In this document: piece after piece, positions 24,980 through 33,411 of the stretch
How positions within the stretch are numbered: position 1 is the stretch's first letter
Layout of the letters: every line of letters begins with the position of its first letter
Source: Marinifilaceae bacterium
GTDB lineage: Bacteria; Bacteroidota; Bacteroidia; Bacteroidales; Marinifilaceae
Assembly (NCBI GenBank): GCA_017936285.1
Contig: JAGBFU010000017.1
Span: 1 to 34,613 of the forward strand
DNA length: 34,613 nt
Reading direction: 5' to 3'
The notes under the pieces: model-generated
Databases searched by the model: none
Seen by the model: only the letters and a program-made list of their open reading frames with translations
Told to the model about the DNA's origin: nothing
Translations under genes and position numbers: made by a program

Positions 24980-27900
24980 TTACTTAATCTTCTCCTCAAT
25001 CCACTTGCGGGCATTGACAAAGGCCTCGATCCATGGGCTGACCTCGTCGTTCTCACGACCCTCATAGTAGTATGCCCAGTTCCAAGGATACAATGCACGC
25101 TCTGGGTGCGGCATCATTGCCAGGTGGCGTCCATCCTTACTGCAAATTGCTGCAGCTGCGTATGGAGAGCCGTTTGGATTTGCAGGATATGTATCGTAGC
25201 AGTATGTTGCAGGGATACAGTACTCATCCTTAGCGTAAGGCAAGTAGTACTTACCCTCTCCGTGAGCTACCCAAACTCCCAACTTGCTGCCGGCCAACGA
25301 ACCAAGCATTACAGAGTTGTTTGGTTGAATCTCAAGGCTAACGAAACCTGACTCAAACTTATGCGAGTTGTTGTGAAGCATCTTAGGCATCTCTGCATGC
25401 TCAGGATAAACAACTCCCAACTCTACCATACATTGACATCCGTTACAGATACCAACACTCAATGTATCCTCGCGCTTGTAGAAGTTCTCCAAAGCAATTC
25501 TTGCCTTCTCATTATATTTAAATGCTCCTGCCCATCCCTTAGCAGATCCAAGAACGTCTGAGTTTGAGAATCCTCCAACGAATGCAATCATATTTACATC
25601 CTCAAGTGTCTCACGTCCTGAAACAAGGTCGGTCATGTGAACATCCTTAACATCGAATCCTGCCAAATGGAAGCACCATGCCATCTCACGGTCGCACTGA
25701 CAACCCTTCTCACGGATAATAGCCATCTTAATTCCAGACTTGCCCTCTCTACTCTTTGTCAAGCCCATATCTGCCAACTTACCAGTGAAGTGCTCAGGGA
25801 ACTTATATTGAAGCGGAGAGTTCTTATAGCTTGCATAACGCTCAGCTGCTTGAGCCTCACCACTCTGCTTTCTATCCAATAGGTAACTGCTCTTATACCA
25901 CAAGTCACGCAATGATGGAATATCAAAGTTCCAGTTTCCTGCGCTGTGTTTCAAGTTCAAAGCACCAGCCTTGCCCGGACGTCCAATGAAGCTGTACGCA
26001 ACTCCTGCCTCATCAAGGATAGCAGCAACCGCCTTCGCATCAGAATCCTTGAACTGAAGAATAACTCCAGGATTCTCGGCAAACAACAACTTAACAATAT
26101 CACTCTCCTTAATAGCACTCAAATCAATATCAAGTCCTGCACGGTTGTCAGCAAAACACATCTCCAACAATGTTGTAATCATACCTCCTGCAGAGATATC
26201 GTGTCCAGCCAATACATATCCACTCTCAATAAGTTTCTGAACAGCTGTAAATGCAGATACAAAGTATTGAGAATCCTTTACATCCGGAGCAGTATCACCA
26301 ATCTTACCCTGTGTCTGAGCAAAACTTGAACCTCCAAGTTGCAACTTATCGAATGAGAAGTCTACATATACCAACTCTGAATTTGGCTCACTCTTCAATA
26401 CTGGATCTACAATCTTGGTAAAGTCTGTAACCTCGCCCACAGTAGATATGATTACTGTTCCCGGAGCTACAACCTTCTTATCGCCATACTTCTGGGTCAT
26501 TGACAATGAGTCCTTACCTGTTGGGATATTCAAACCAAGCTCAATAGCGTAGTCGCTGGCAGCCTGAACAGCCTTATACAAACGAGCATCCTCGCCCTCA
26601 TTTCTACATGGCCACATCCAGTTTGCAGATAGAGATACTCCCTTGATTCCCTGCTCAATTGGAGCAAATACCAAGTTTGTAAGAGCCTCACTGATTGCAA
26701 GGCGTGAACCTTGAGCAGAGTCAATCATGGCTGCCATTGGAGCATGACCGATTGAGGTTGCTATTCCCTTGTGACCAACATAGTCAAGGGCAACAGCAGC
26801 AACATCACTCAAAGGCAACTGCAATGGACCTACACACTGCTGACGGGCGATTCTACCCGATACAGAGCGGTCTACCTTGTTTGTCAACCAATCCTTACAA
26901 GCAACAGCCTCGATTTGAAGAACCTGCTCAACATACTCCTCCAACTTCTCTGCACTGTACTCTACCTGTGAATATTTTTCCTTTATAGTTTTGTCAACCA
27001 TAGTTGTTTTTGGAGGATTACCAAGCATATCGCTCATCTCCAAATCAATTGGCTTCTCGCCTGTACGGTTGTCAAGGAATACAAATTTATGGTCATTGGT
27101 TGTCTCGCCCACTACATACATAGGAGCACGCTCACGATCGGCAATCTTCTGCAAGTAGTCAACATCCTTCTCACGAATTACCAATCCCATACGCTCCTGA
27201 GACTCGTTACCAACAATCTCCTTATCCGACAAAGTTGGGTCTCCAATTGGTAATTTATCCAAATTGATAACACCTCCGGTCTCCTCAACCAACTCAGACA
27301 AACAGTTCAAGTGTCCACCTGCACCGTGGTCGTGGATAGATACGATAGGATTGTTATCCTCCTCGCTCAATGCACGAATTGCGTTATATACACGCTTCTG
27401 CATCTCCGGATTTGAACGTTGCACTGCATTCAACTCAATGGCACCTGCATAAACTCCGGTATTTACCGACGACACTGCACCACCACCCATTCCAATGCGG
27501 TAGTTATCACCTCCAAGAAGCACAACCTTTTGTCCGCACTCAGGAGTCTCTTTCAATGCCTGCTCACGATTTGCATAGCCAACACCACCTGCCTGCATGA
27601 TAACCTTATCGTAACCGAATGTTGCGCCATCCTCCTCATGCTCGAATGTTAGCAATGAACCACAAATCAATGGCTGACCAAACTTGTTACCAAAATCCGA
27701 TGCTCCATTTGAAGCTTTAATCAAAATCTGCTCAGGAGTTTGATACAACCACTTTCTTGGATCTACAGCCTGCTCCCATGGACGATCACTCACAATTCTT
27801 GGGTACGATGTCATATATACAGCTGTTCCTGCAATTGGAAGAGCAGCTATACCTCCTGCTATACGGTCGCGAATCTCACCACCGGTTCCTGTCGCAGCTC

Positions 27901-28678
27901 CGTTAAATGGCTCAACAGTTGTTGGGAAGTTATGTGTCTCTGCTTTCAATGAGATTACGGTATCAATATCCTTTGTCTCAAAATAGTCCGGCTTATCATG
28001 AGTCTTGGGAGCAAACTGAACACTCTTTGGACCATCGATAAATGCACAGTTATCTTTATATGCAGATACAATTCTATTTGGATTCTCCTGTGAAGTTTTC
28101 TTAATAAGTTTGAAGAGCGAGGTCTCCTTCTCCTCACCATCGATAACGAATGTACCGTTGAAAATTTTATGACGACAGTGCTCAGAGTTTACCTGAGAAA
28201 AACCAAATACCTCAGAATCGGTCAATGGGCGTCCCAACTTCTTTGACAATCCCTCAAGATAGTTCATCTCATCCTCGTTCAACGCCAATCCCTCTTGTAC
28301 ATTATACGCACGGATATCTTCAATGTGAACAATCGGATCAGGTTGTTTGTCAATAGTATATACACTCTGATCAATTCCATTGTAGAATGACCTCAACATT
28401 GGATCATAAGGTGCATTTTGATCATCAACTGCAGTAAACTCCTCAATACGAAGAATTCCTGTAATACCCATATTCTGGGTAATCTCAACAGCGTTAGTAC
28501 TCCATGGTGTAATCATTTCGCGGCGAGGTCCCACGAAATAACCCTCCAATGCACTTGACTCGCATCGCTTTGCACCACTGAACAACCACTCTAACTTGCC
28601 GGTATCCAATGGATTTTCATTCTCTTTGTAGTGAACGGCATAAACCGTTGACTCCTTCTGATAAAAAACTATCATCAT
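24980..28678 (-). CDS. purL: Phosphoribosylformylglycinamidine synthase, large single-chain form
   Basis: 1232 residues, the long form in which synthetase and glutaminase are fused (separate PurS and PurQ not needed). Fourth step of de novo purine synthesis: FGAR + glutamine + ATP to FGAM. Visible: HCRHKIF and KAETHNFPT with GGEIRDR of the synthetase, GAGGHLNCLSEL, a second half with PTGKDSLSMTQKYG and AGHDISAGGM, and a C-terminal class I glutaminase with nucleophile C1078 (SVGICNGCQCM) and HPERALYPWNW supplying His and Glu. Starts MM; either the ATG at 28678 or the one at 28675 is possible. A canonical promoter precedes it; the kinase gene upstream ends 95 bp away with no obvious terminator, so some readthrough is possible. 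Confidence 0.96.
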   Translation of the reverse strand: MMIVFYQKESTVYAVHYKENENPLDTGKLEWLFSGAKRCESSALEGYFVGPRREMITPWSTNAVEITQNMGITGILRIEEFTAVDDQNAPYDPMLRSFYNGIDQSVYTIDKQPDPIVHIEDIRAYNVQEGLALNEDEMNYLEGLSKKLGRPLTDSEVFGFSQVNSEHCRHKIFNGTFVIDGEEKETSLFKLIKKTSQENPNRIVSAYKDNCAFIDGPKSVQFAPKTHDKPDYFETKDIDTVISLKAETHNFPTTVEPFNGAATGTGGEIRDRIAGGIAALPIAGTAVYMTSYPRIVSDRPWEQAVDPRKWLYQTPEQILIKASNGASDFGNKFGQPLICGSLLTFEHEEDGATFGYDKVIMQAGGVGYANREQALKETPECGQKVVLLGGDNYRIGMGGGAVSSVNTGVYAGAIELNAVQRSNPEMQKRVYNAIRALSEEDNNPIVSIHDHGAGGHLNCLSELVEETGGVINLDKLPIGDPTLSDKEIVGNESQERMGLVIREKDVDYLQKIADRERAPMYVVGETTNDHKFVFLDNRTGEKPIDLEMSDMLGNPPKTTMVDKTIKEKYSQVEYSAEKLEEYVEQVLQIEAVACKDWLTNKVDRSVSGRIARQQCVGPLQLPLSDVAAVALDYVGHKGIATSIGHAPMAAMIDSAQGSRLAISEALTNLVFAPIEQGIKGVSLSANWMWPCRNEGEDARLYKAVQAASDYAIELGLNIPTGKDSLSMTQKYGDKKVVAPGTVIISTVGEVTDFTKIVDPVLKSEPNSELVYVDFSFDKLQLGGSSFAQTQGKIGDTAPDVKDSQYFVSAFTAVQKLIESGYVLAGHDISAGGMITTLLEMCFADNRAGLDIDLSAIKESDIVKLLFAENPGVILQFKDSDAKAVAAILDEAGVAYSFIGRPGKAGALNLKHSAGNWNFDIPSLRDLWYKSSYLLDRKQSGEAQAAERYASYKNSPLQYKFPEHFTGKLADMGLTKSREGKSGIKMAIIREKGCQCDREMAWCFHLAGFDVKDVHMTDLVSGRETLEDVNMIAFVGGFSNSDVLGSAKGWAGAFKYNEKARIALENFYKREDTLSVGICNGCQCMVELGVVYPEHAEMPKMLHNNSHKFESGFVSLEIQPNNSVMLGSLAGSKLGVWVAHGEGKYYLPYAKDEYCIPATYCYDTYPANPNGSPYAAAAICSKDGRHLAMMPHPERALYPWNWAYYYEGRENDEVSPWIEAFVNARKWIEEKIK

Positions 28679-28729
28679 GTTATATTTATTATTGATTTAT
28701 TTACTTTAAATCGTACTCCAAATATCTTG

Positions 28730-28761
28730 CAAATATAGTAAAATCTATGAATAAACTCAAA
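28730..28761 (-). promoter_or_regulatory. Canonical Bacteroidota promoter of purL
   Basis: Minus strand: TTTG (28761-28758), 20 bp, TATATTTG (28737-28730). Exact match to both elements. Leader of ~45 nt to the ATG; no purine riboswitch-like structure is recognisable in it. Confidence 0.72.
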
Positions 28762-28772
28762 TATTACAAAAA

Positions 28773-31016
28773 CTATATTGCCAAACGCATTCCAAATGTT
28801 ATGGCACCATACGACGGCTCATACCCAACAACTCGCTTTGATATTCTATAACTTCCTACCCAAAAAGAAGCTCCTCGAAGCACCTTGAACTCTCCGGTCG
28901 ATGGTCCCTTCGGATTGTTAACGGGCGAGACTGAATAATAATTACTGCCATACCAATCATTGCACCACTCAAGAACATTACCAGTCATATCATATAAGCC
29001 CAACTCATTTGCCTGTTTCTTACCAACCGGATGAGTCTTGGAACCTGAATTTTTATCACTCCAGGCAACTGAATTCAAGTCATTGCTTCCACTATACATA
29101 TAATTATTGGAGTTATTACCACCCCTTGCAGCAAACTCCCACTCAGCCTCTGTCGGCAAACGGAATTTCAAACCGGTAAGCGCATTCAATTTTGAGATAA
29201 ATGTCTGACAATTATCCCAACTGATATTCTCGACAGGCAAATCATCGCCCTTCACCTTTGAAGGATTACTACCCATCACAGCTTTCCACTCTCTCTGCGT
29301 AACCTCATATCTATTTATACTAAAGCCAGACACAGTAACTCTATGAACAGGTCTCTCCTCTTCGGCTTCATTACTACCCATCAGGAATGATCCTCCGGAT
29401 ACCTTTACCATATTGTGTATCAATTTGCGCAATTCAGACTTCTGAGAACTTGTAGCCCGACTGCTCCAATTCACCTTAAAGCCATTAATCACCTCTGTTT
29501 CATTTACAGTTGTTGGTACATCTTGCGATCTATCCTCTACGTTACGTTCAAAAATATGATTCACAACTGTGGGCGATAAACCAAAAGCATACGACACAGA
29601 ATAGCTCTTGTAGCCTTCCAGTTTCAGCTCTATCTTATGCGAAGTGTATGCCTCATACTCTTTCCCCTTAATAGGCGTTTTACCTATATATTTACCATCT
29701 ACATATACACGGGCTCCCGTAGGCTTACTCTCAACATAGAGTTGGGTCATCTCTTCTGCCTCAACCTCTTTTGCACTATTTGATGTAACTGCAACACTAT
29801 CACTACCCCAATCTGTTTGAACAGTGGGAACCTCCGGATTCTCAAGATTATTTTCTACATAATGCTCTTCCGGCAAAAAAGAGATGATTATAATAACAGC
29901 AATAATCGCAGCTATGACTCCCAACAAAATAGGTTTAACACCTCTTTTCGATTTTTGGGGTTTTACATCTCTTTTATCAATCGTAACAGCTCCACCATTG
30001 GAAAAACCACCTCCTGCAGCTCCGCCTCCCGATACACTCTTCTTATTAAAAGGAGAATTGCTATTCAAATCTATTTCGGTCTTTTCGTCCACGTCAACCG
30101 TATCTATCACAGTTTCTTCTCCTCTCAACTCTCTGACAAACTCTGCAACACTCTGATAGCGCTGCTTTTTTGTAACACTCATTGCCTTAACCAGACAATC
30201 AATAGTATGCTGCGACACTCCTAACGTCTTCAACTTATCGATTGGCAAACCATCCTCTAATACAACCGCAGCAAGAGGTGGACGTTTTCCTGTAAGCATT
30301 TTGAATAGAGTTCCACCCAAAGCATAGACATCCATAGTTACCGGCAAATCCTTACCCTCCTGATAATTGGCCTGCTCTAATGGAGCATACCCAGGAGTTC
30401 CGCCCCCGATAGTTGTGCTTGACTCCGGTTCATTATTCTCATCATACTGTTTTGAGAGGCCGAAATCAATAATGACTGCATCATTATTCTTATTGAGCAT
30501 TACATTGGATGGCTTCATATCCAAGTGAAGCATCTTATTGTCATGCATAAACTGCAACGCTTTGGATATCTGAGTAAAGTAATACAATGCAATACTTTCG
30601 GACAATCTTCCCTTACTCTCAATAAGTGCATCCAGACTATTACCCTCGCAATACTCCATTGCATAATAACAGGTATTGTTTGTCTCAAAAGACTCCAACA
30701 CTCTCACGATATGAGGATGGTTCAACTTACTCAGATTCTCAGCCTCGCGCTGAAACTTTTTACGGTAATGGTCATATAATCCATTACTGTTACTACAGGT
30801 AACCGTACTTGCCTCACGGCCATTTATATCGCGCATAAAGAACTCTTTAATAGCAACATTTATGGTCGTAGTAAATGTACCCAAAGCTCCTTGAACTTCT
30901 ATATTGGTCGTAGCCAGATAGGTTATTCCGAAACTCCCCTGTCCCAGAACCTGCTTAATTGTATATACATATGCAGCTCCCTTTAAGACAGTCCCTGAAG
31001 GCAAACTATATGTCAT
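28773..31016 (-). CDS. Membrane Ser/Thr protein kinase fused to PEGA and SUMF1-like domains
   Basis: 747 residues. Residues ~15-295: Hanks-type kinase with G-loop GQGSFG (25-30), K57 in VAIK, catalytic HLDMKPSN (D166, K168, N171), DFG (184-186) and GTPGYAPLEQ. A linker with a Gly-rich stretch (~329-342) leads to one transmembrane helix (~363-381). Outside lie a PEGA domain (~427-475; ESKPTGARVYVDGKYIGKTP) and a SUMF1/FGE-sulfatase-fold domain (~537-747; GGSFLMGSNEAEEERPVHRV, RLPTEAEWEFAARGG, GNVLEWCNDWY, VLRGASFW). Predicted topology: kinase in the cytoplasm, PEGA and SUMF1 in the periplasm, i.e. a receptor-like kinase. The SUMF1 part lacks the FGE active-site cysteines. No partner phosphatase or FHA protein is adjacent; target unknown. 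Confidence 0.9.
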   Translation of the reverse strand: MTYSLPSGTVLKGAAYVYTIKQVLGQGSFGITYLATTNIEVQGALGTFTTTINVAIKEFFMRDINGREASTVTCSNSNGLYDHYRKKFQREAENLSKLNHPHIVRVLESFETNNTCYYAMEYCEGNSLDALIESKGRLSESIALYYFTQISKALQFMHDNKMLHLDMKPSNVMLNKNNDAVIIDFGLSKQYDENNEPESSTTIGGGTPGYAPLEQANYQEGKDLPVTMDVYALGGTLFKMLTGKRPPLAAVVLEDGLPIDKLKTLGVSQHTIDCLVKAMSVTKKQRYQSVAEFVRELRGEETVIDTVDVDEKTEIDLNSNSPFNKKSVSGGGAAGGGFSNGGAVTIDKRDVKPQKSKRGVKPILLGVIAAIIAVIIIISFLPEEHYVENNLENPEVPTVQTDWGSDSVAVTSNSAKEVEAEEMTQLYVESKPTGARVYVDGKYIGKTPIKGKEYEAYTSHKIELKLEGYKSYSVSYAFGLSPTVVNHIFERNVEDRSQDVPTTVNETEVINGFKVNWSSRATSSQKSELRKLIHNMVKVSGGSFLMGSNEAEEERPVHRVTVSGFSINRYEVTQREWKAVMGSNPSKVKGDDLPVENISWDNCQTFISKLNALTGLKFRLPTEAEWEFAARGGNNSNNYMYSGSNDLNSVAWSDKNSGSKTHPVGKKQANELGLYDMTGNVLEWCNDWYGSNYYSVSPVNNPKGPSTGEFKVLRGASFWVGSYRISKRVVGYEPSYGAITFGMRLAI

Positions 31017-31043
31017 ATTCGTAGTTTTATAATTTTCTTAAGA

Positions 31044-31075
31044 CAAAAGTACTATCTTATACAATTAAAAGCAAG
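31044..31075 (-). promoter_or_regulatory. Candidate promoter of the kinase fusion gene
   Basis: Minus strand -7 box TACTTTTG (31051-31044) with CTTG (31075-31072; three of four bases of TTTG) 20 bp upstream. ATG at 31016. Confidence 0.55.
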
Positions 31076-31183
31076 ATTTTCAACTATTATATACCGGATG
31101 GACACACAAAATCAGACACCTGTAATATTCCTCAAAACAAACAAGACAAATTCAGTACCTTATAGATTAACAACTCATTACAC

Positions 31184-31223
31184 AAAAAAAGCGGAAGGTG
31201 AAAAGTTAAAAACCACCTTCCGC
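31184..31223 (-). terminator. Rho-independent terminator after the BF3164-like lipoprotein gene
   Basis: Perfect 10-bp stem GCGGAAGGTG / CACCTTCCGC with a 13-base loop; on the minus strand it is followed by TTTTTTT (31190-31184). Lies 28 bp past the stop. Confidence 0.88.
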
Positions 31224-31250
31224 TATAACTATGTATAACTATGTATGCCC

Positions 31251-32447
31251 TTATTGCGAAATATAATCATGTACATTTAACATGTAAAGCTTCTCATTAT
31301 AATCTCGAAGCAGCATCTCGCCACTACCATCACTATTCAGAATAGCTGAACGAACTCCAGGCAATGCAATAGGCAAGACAACCACAAGATTACCATCCCA
31401 GTCAAATACACGAATCTCATTAATAAAAGCCTCACGATCTTTAAGTGTTGTTCGCTTACCGCTCCATAGTGCATAAATGTAATTATCGTCAACACATATT
31501 CCATCGTAGCATGACACCTTTGAGACGGTAAAAACAGTCGGCATCATTACATCATCTACATCAGGCTCCCCCTCTCCTATTATGTGTTTATATTCTCCCG
31601 TCTCAGCATCAAATATTGACAATCTTGACATTACCGACGACAAATATGCCATTTTACTACCATCTGGTTTTGGCATCATAGATGCACTTGTCAACATTAA
31701 ATTCATATAGCCGTCAGCATTAGGATCATCATTTAATATTGGTTTTTTGTACATGGGATATTGCATTGTATCCCCTTTATCTGCTATATACAAAGTTGGA
31801 GGAAAATAATCTCTACCATTAAGAGTAGCACTTTTACCGGTAATTGTAATAGCTTCGCCCGAGGCAATCATGATTCCTTCACCATTAAGAGTAGCACTTT
31901 TACCGGTAATTGTAATAAGCCATTTCGTATTTGACATTTTAGTCATAGATATAATACTTTCCCTTATATCTGACAATCCTGAGATTTCATCTTTAGAGAA
32001 AACATCATCTATAACCGTTTTACCACTATTTACCGATTTTGTATAGTTTAAGCAGTATAGAGAATCGTAATACGGTCCTGAATATAGAGACTTATACTCT
32101 CCATTCTCATACATCATTTGTCCCATCGAGAATATATTCATAAACTCTCCGGCTCCGCGTCCCTGAGGCATAAGTCCCGCTTTATACGTACCGGTATTAA
32201 AATCATATACCTTTATCAGTACAGAATCATTTCTTGAATCGGTAATAAACAGATCATCACCAATCAAAGTTATTCCTCCTGAAACAATATAATCCGGCAG
32301 ATTCACTACTTGCGGAATTACTGTATCAACACGGAACTTATCTATTGAAATTACATTCTCTTCGCCATAAAAATATCCGCTATCTTTACATCCCACAATA
32401 CCCACACCTACAAGCCATAAAAAGGCAATAACTCCAAACTTTTTCAT
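31251..32447 (-). CDS. BF3164-like lipoprotein, predicted beta-propeller
   Basis: 398 residues with lipobox VGIVGC (C20). The mature part has repeating strand motifs of a six-bladed beta-propeller (GDDLFITDSRNDSVLIKVYD, KWLITITG, DDNYIYALWSG, IRVFDWDGN), and PQGRGAGEF is typical of the Bacteroidales BF3164-like/TolB-like lipoproteins. Function unknown; probably periplasmic-facing or surface ligand binding. An exact 37-bp direct repeat inside the gene (31815-31851 and 31881-31917) makes ITITGKSATLNG occur twice, 22 residues apart (178-189 and 200-211). The frame stays open, so the product carries a local insertion. Single-gene unit with its own promoter and terminator. Confidence 0.85.
   Translation of the reverse strand: MKKFGVIAFLWLVGVGIVGCKDSGYFYGEENVISIDKFRVDTVIPQVVNLPDYIVSGGITLIGDDLFITDSRNDSVLIKVYDFNTGTYKAGLMPQGRGAGEFMNIFSMGQMMYENGEYKSLYSGPYYDSLYCLNYTKSVNSGKTVIDDVFSKDEISGLSDIRESIISMTKMSNTKWLITITGKSATLNGEGIMIASGEAITITGKSATLNGRDYFPPTLYIADKGDTMQYPMYKKPILNDDPNADGYMNLMLTSASMMPKPDGSKMAYLSSVMSRLSIFDAETGEYKHIIGEGEPDVDDVMMPTVFTVSKVSCYDGICVDDNYIYALWSGKRTTLKDREAFINEIRVFDWDGNLVVVLPIALPGVRSAILNSDGSGEMLLRDYNEKLYMLNVHDYISQ
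31815..31917 (-). repeat. Exact 37-bp direct repeat inside the lipoprotein gene
   Basis: Copies at 31815-31851 and 31881-31917 are identical over 37 bases (starting ACCATTAAGAGTAGC), offset 66 bp (22 codons), with 29 bp of unrelated sequence between them. Protein copies: ITITGKSATLNG. Confidence 0.9.
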
Positions 32448-32482
32448 ACACTTAACTTATTTGTTCATCATTGTATCTTTGC

Positions 32483-32512
32483 CAAAATTAAACAAAAAAA
32501 ATACGATTCAAA
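32483..32512 (-). promoter_or_regulatory. Promoter of the BF3164-like lipoprotein gene
   Basis: Minus strand TTTG (32512-32509), 18 bp, TAATTTTG (32490-32483); ATG at 32447. Confidence 0.65.
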
Positions 32513-32596
32513 GAAAACGCAAAAAAAACTACAAGCCACGTTTAATATCAAAATCCATAAACATACCCCTCGCAATTTATTACCTTAAACGGAGTT

Positions 32597-32980
32597 TTAC
32601 ACCCCTAAAAGATTCCTTACAACAAACCAAAGAAAATAGAGAGCAACATAGAGCATCAAAGTTGTACGTCCGAAGAGATATTTTCTGAATCTATATAGCC
32701 TGCCATTAATATCATAAACCACAACTATTGTACATAGAAGAAGATAGATAACCGAAAAAATAATAAACCAATTATATTGCAACGCCTGTATAATATGGCC
32801 GTGCAAAAGAGCCGAAAAGGCCCGCTGTGTTCCACATGAAGGACAGTTCAATCCTGTGAGTAACTTTATCGGACATTTAGGGAAATAAATTCCTAAAGTA
32901 TCGAACCAACAATAATAAATAATACCTGCCACAACAAGCATGACAGGTATTACTATTCTGATTATCCTTAGTTTAATCAT
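32597..32980 (-). CDS. DUF2752 membrane protein
   Basis: 127 residues. Hydrophobic N-terminal helix (~5-24), then the DUF2752 signature: CPIKLLTGLNCPSCGTQRAF (C36, C46, C49) and LLHG, followed by two more membrane segments (~70-90 and 105-123). Function of the family is unknown; the cysteine pattern could bind metal. Its ATG overlaps the TGA of the upstream CD225 gene (ATGA, 32977-32980), so the pair is almost certainly one translationally coupled operon. No terminator is evident downstream. Confidence 0.85.
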   Translation of the reverse strand: MIKLRIIRIVIPVMLVVAGIIYYCWFDTLGIYFPKCPIKLLTGLNCPSCGTQRAFSALLHGHIIQALQYNWFIIFSVIYLLLCTIVVVYDINGRLYRFRKYLFGRTTLMLYVALYFLWFVVRNLLGV

Positions 32981-33360
32981 ATTGACACATATCCATACTC
33001 ATTGGCACCAAACAAACCGGCCAAAAGTATTATCATAAAATACAATACGCTGACAATACCCGCTGCTACCGCACTGATTATACTCCACTTCTTAGCATCG
33101 TGTGAAGCCTTATATGCCCCCTCATAATCACCCATAGCATATAAACTTTCTACCTTTGATGATTTAATGATTGCATACACTCCAAATGGCAAACAACAAA
33201 AACATGTAGTCAGGATGGCCCATAACAGATATGTATCAGGGCGAGGAGGCTTCTGCATCTGCATTGGTCCTTGATGAAATTGCTGTTGATTCTGTTGATA
33301 CTGATTAAACTGTGGCGCACCATCGCCTACATAATTTCGAGTGTACTGATTCTCCTCCAT
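32977..33360 (-). CDS. CD225/dispanin-family membrane protein
   Basis: 127 residues. Gln/Asn/Pro-rich cytoplasmic head (1-~40), then two hydrophobic segments (~44-66 and ~92-117) with the CD225 signature between and around them (CCLPFGVYAIIKSSKVE, AMGDYEGAYKASHDAKKWS). CD225 is the domain of interferon-induced transmembrane proteins; the bacterial versions have no settled function. First gene of a two-gene operon with the DUF2752 gene. A canonical promoter lies just upstream, partly in the end of the neighbouring hydrolase gene. Confidence 0.87.
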   Translation of the reverse strand: MEENQYTRNYVGDGAPQFNQYQQNQQQFHQGPMQMQKPPRPDTYLLWAILTTCFCCLPFGVYAIIKSSKVESLYAMGDYEGAYKASHDAKKWSIISAVAAGIVSVLYFMIILLAGLFGANEYGYVSI

Positions 33361-33379
33361 AACTATTTATAATTTTTTG

Positions 33380-33411
33380 CAAATATAGAAAAGTTGTACT
33401 AAATATCCAAA
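33380..33411 (-). promoter_or_regulatory. Canonical promoter of the CD225-DUF2752 operon
   Basis: Minus strand TTTG (33411-33408), 20 bp, TATATTTG (33387-33380). The TTTG box lies within the last codons of the upstream hydrolase gene (33399-34253). Confidence 0.72.

Noticed and set aside
28679..28729. Purine riboswitch in the purL leader
   Set aside because: The ~45-nt leader is too short and AT-rich to hold a purine or PRPP aptamer; no conserved loop motifs seen.
32461..32688. Plus-strand 75-residue basic ORF
   Set aside because: Covers the divergent promoter of the BF3164-like gene and the end of the DUF2752 gene; low-complexity Lys/Arg-rich start, no family.
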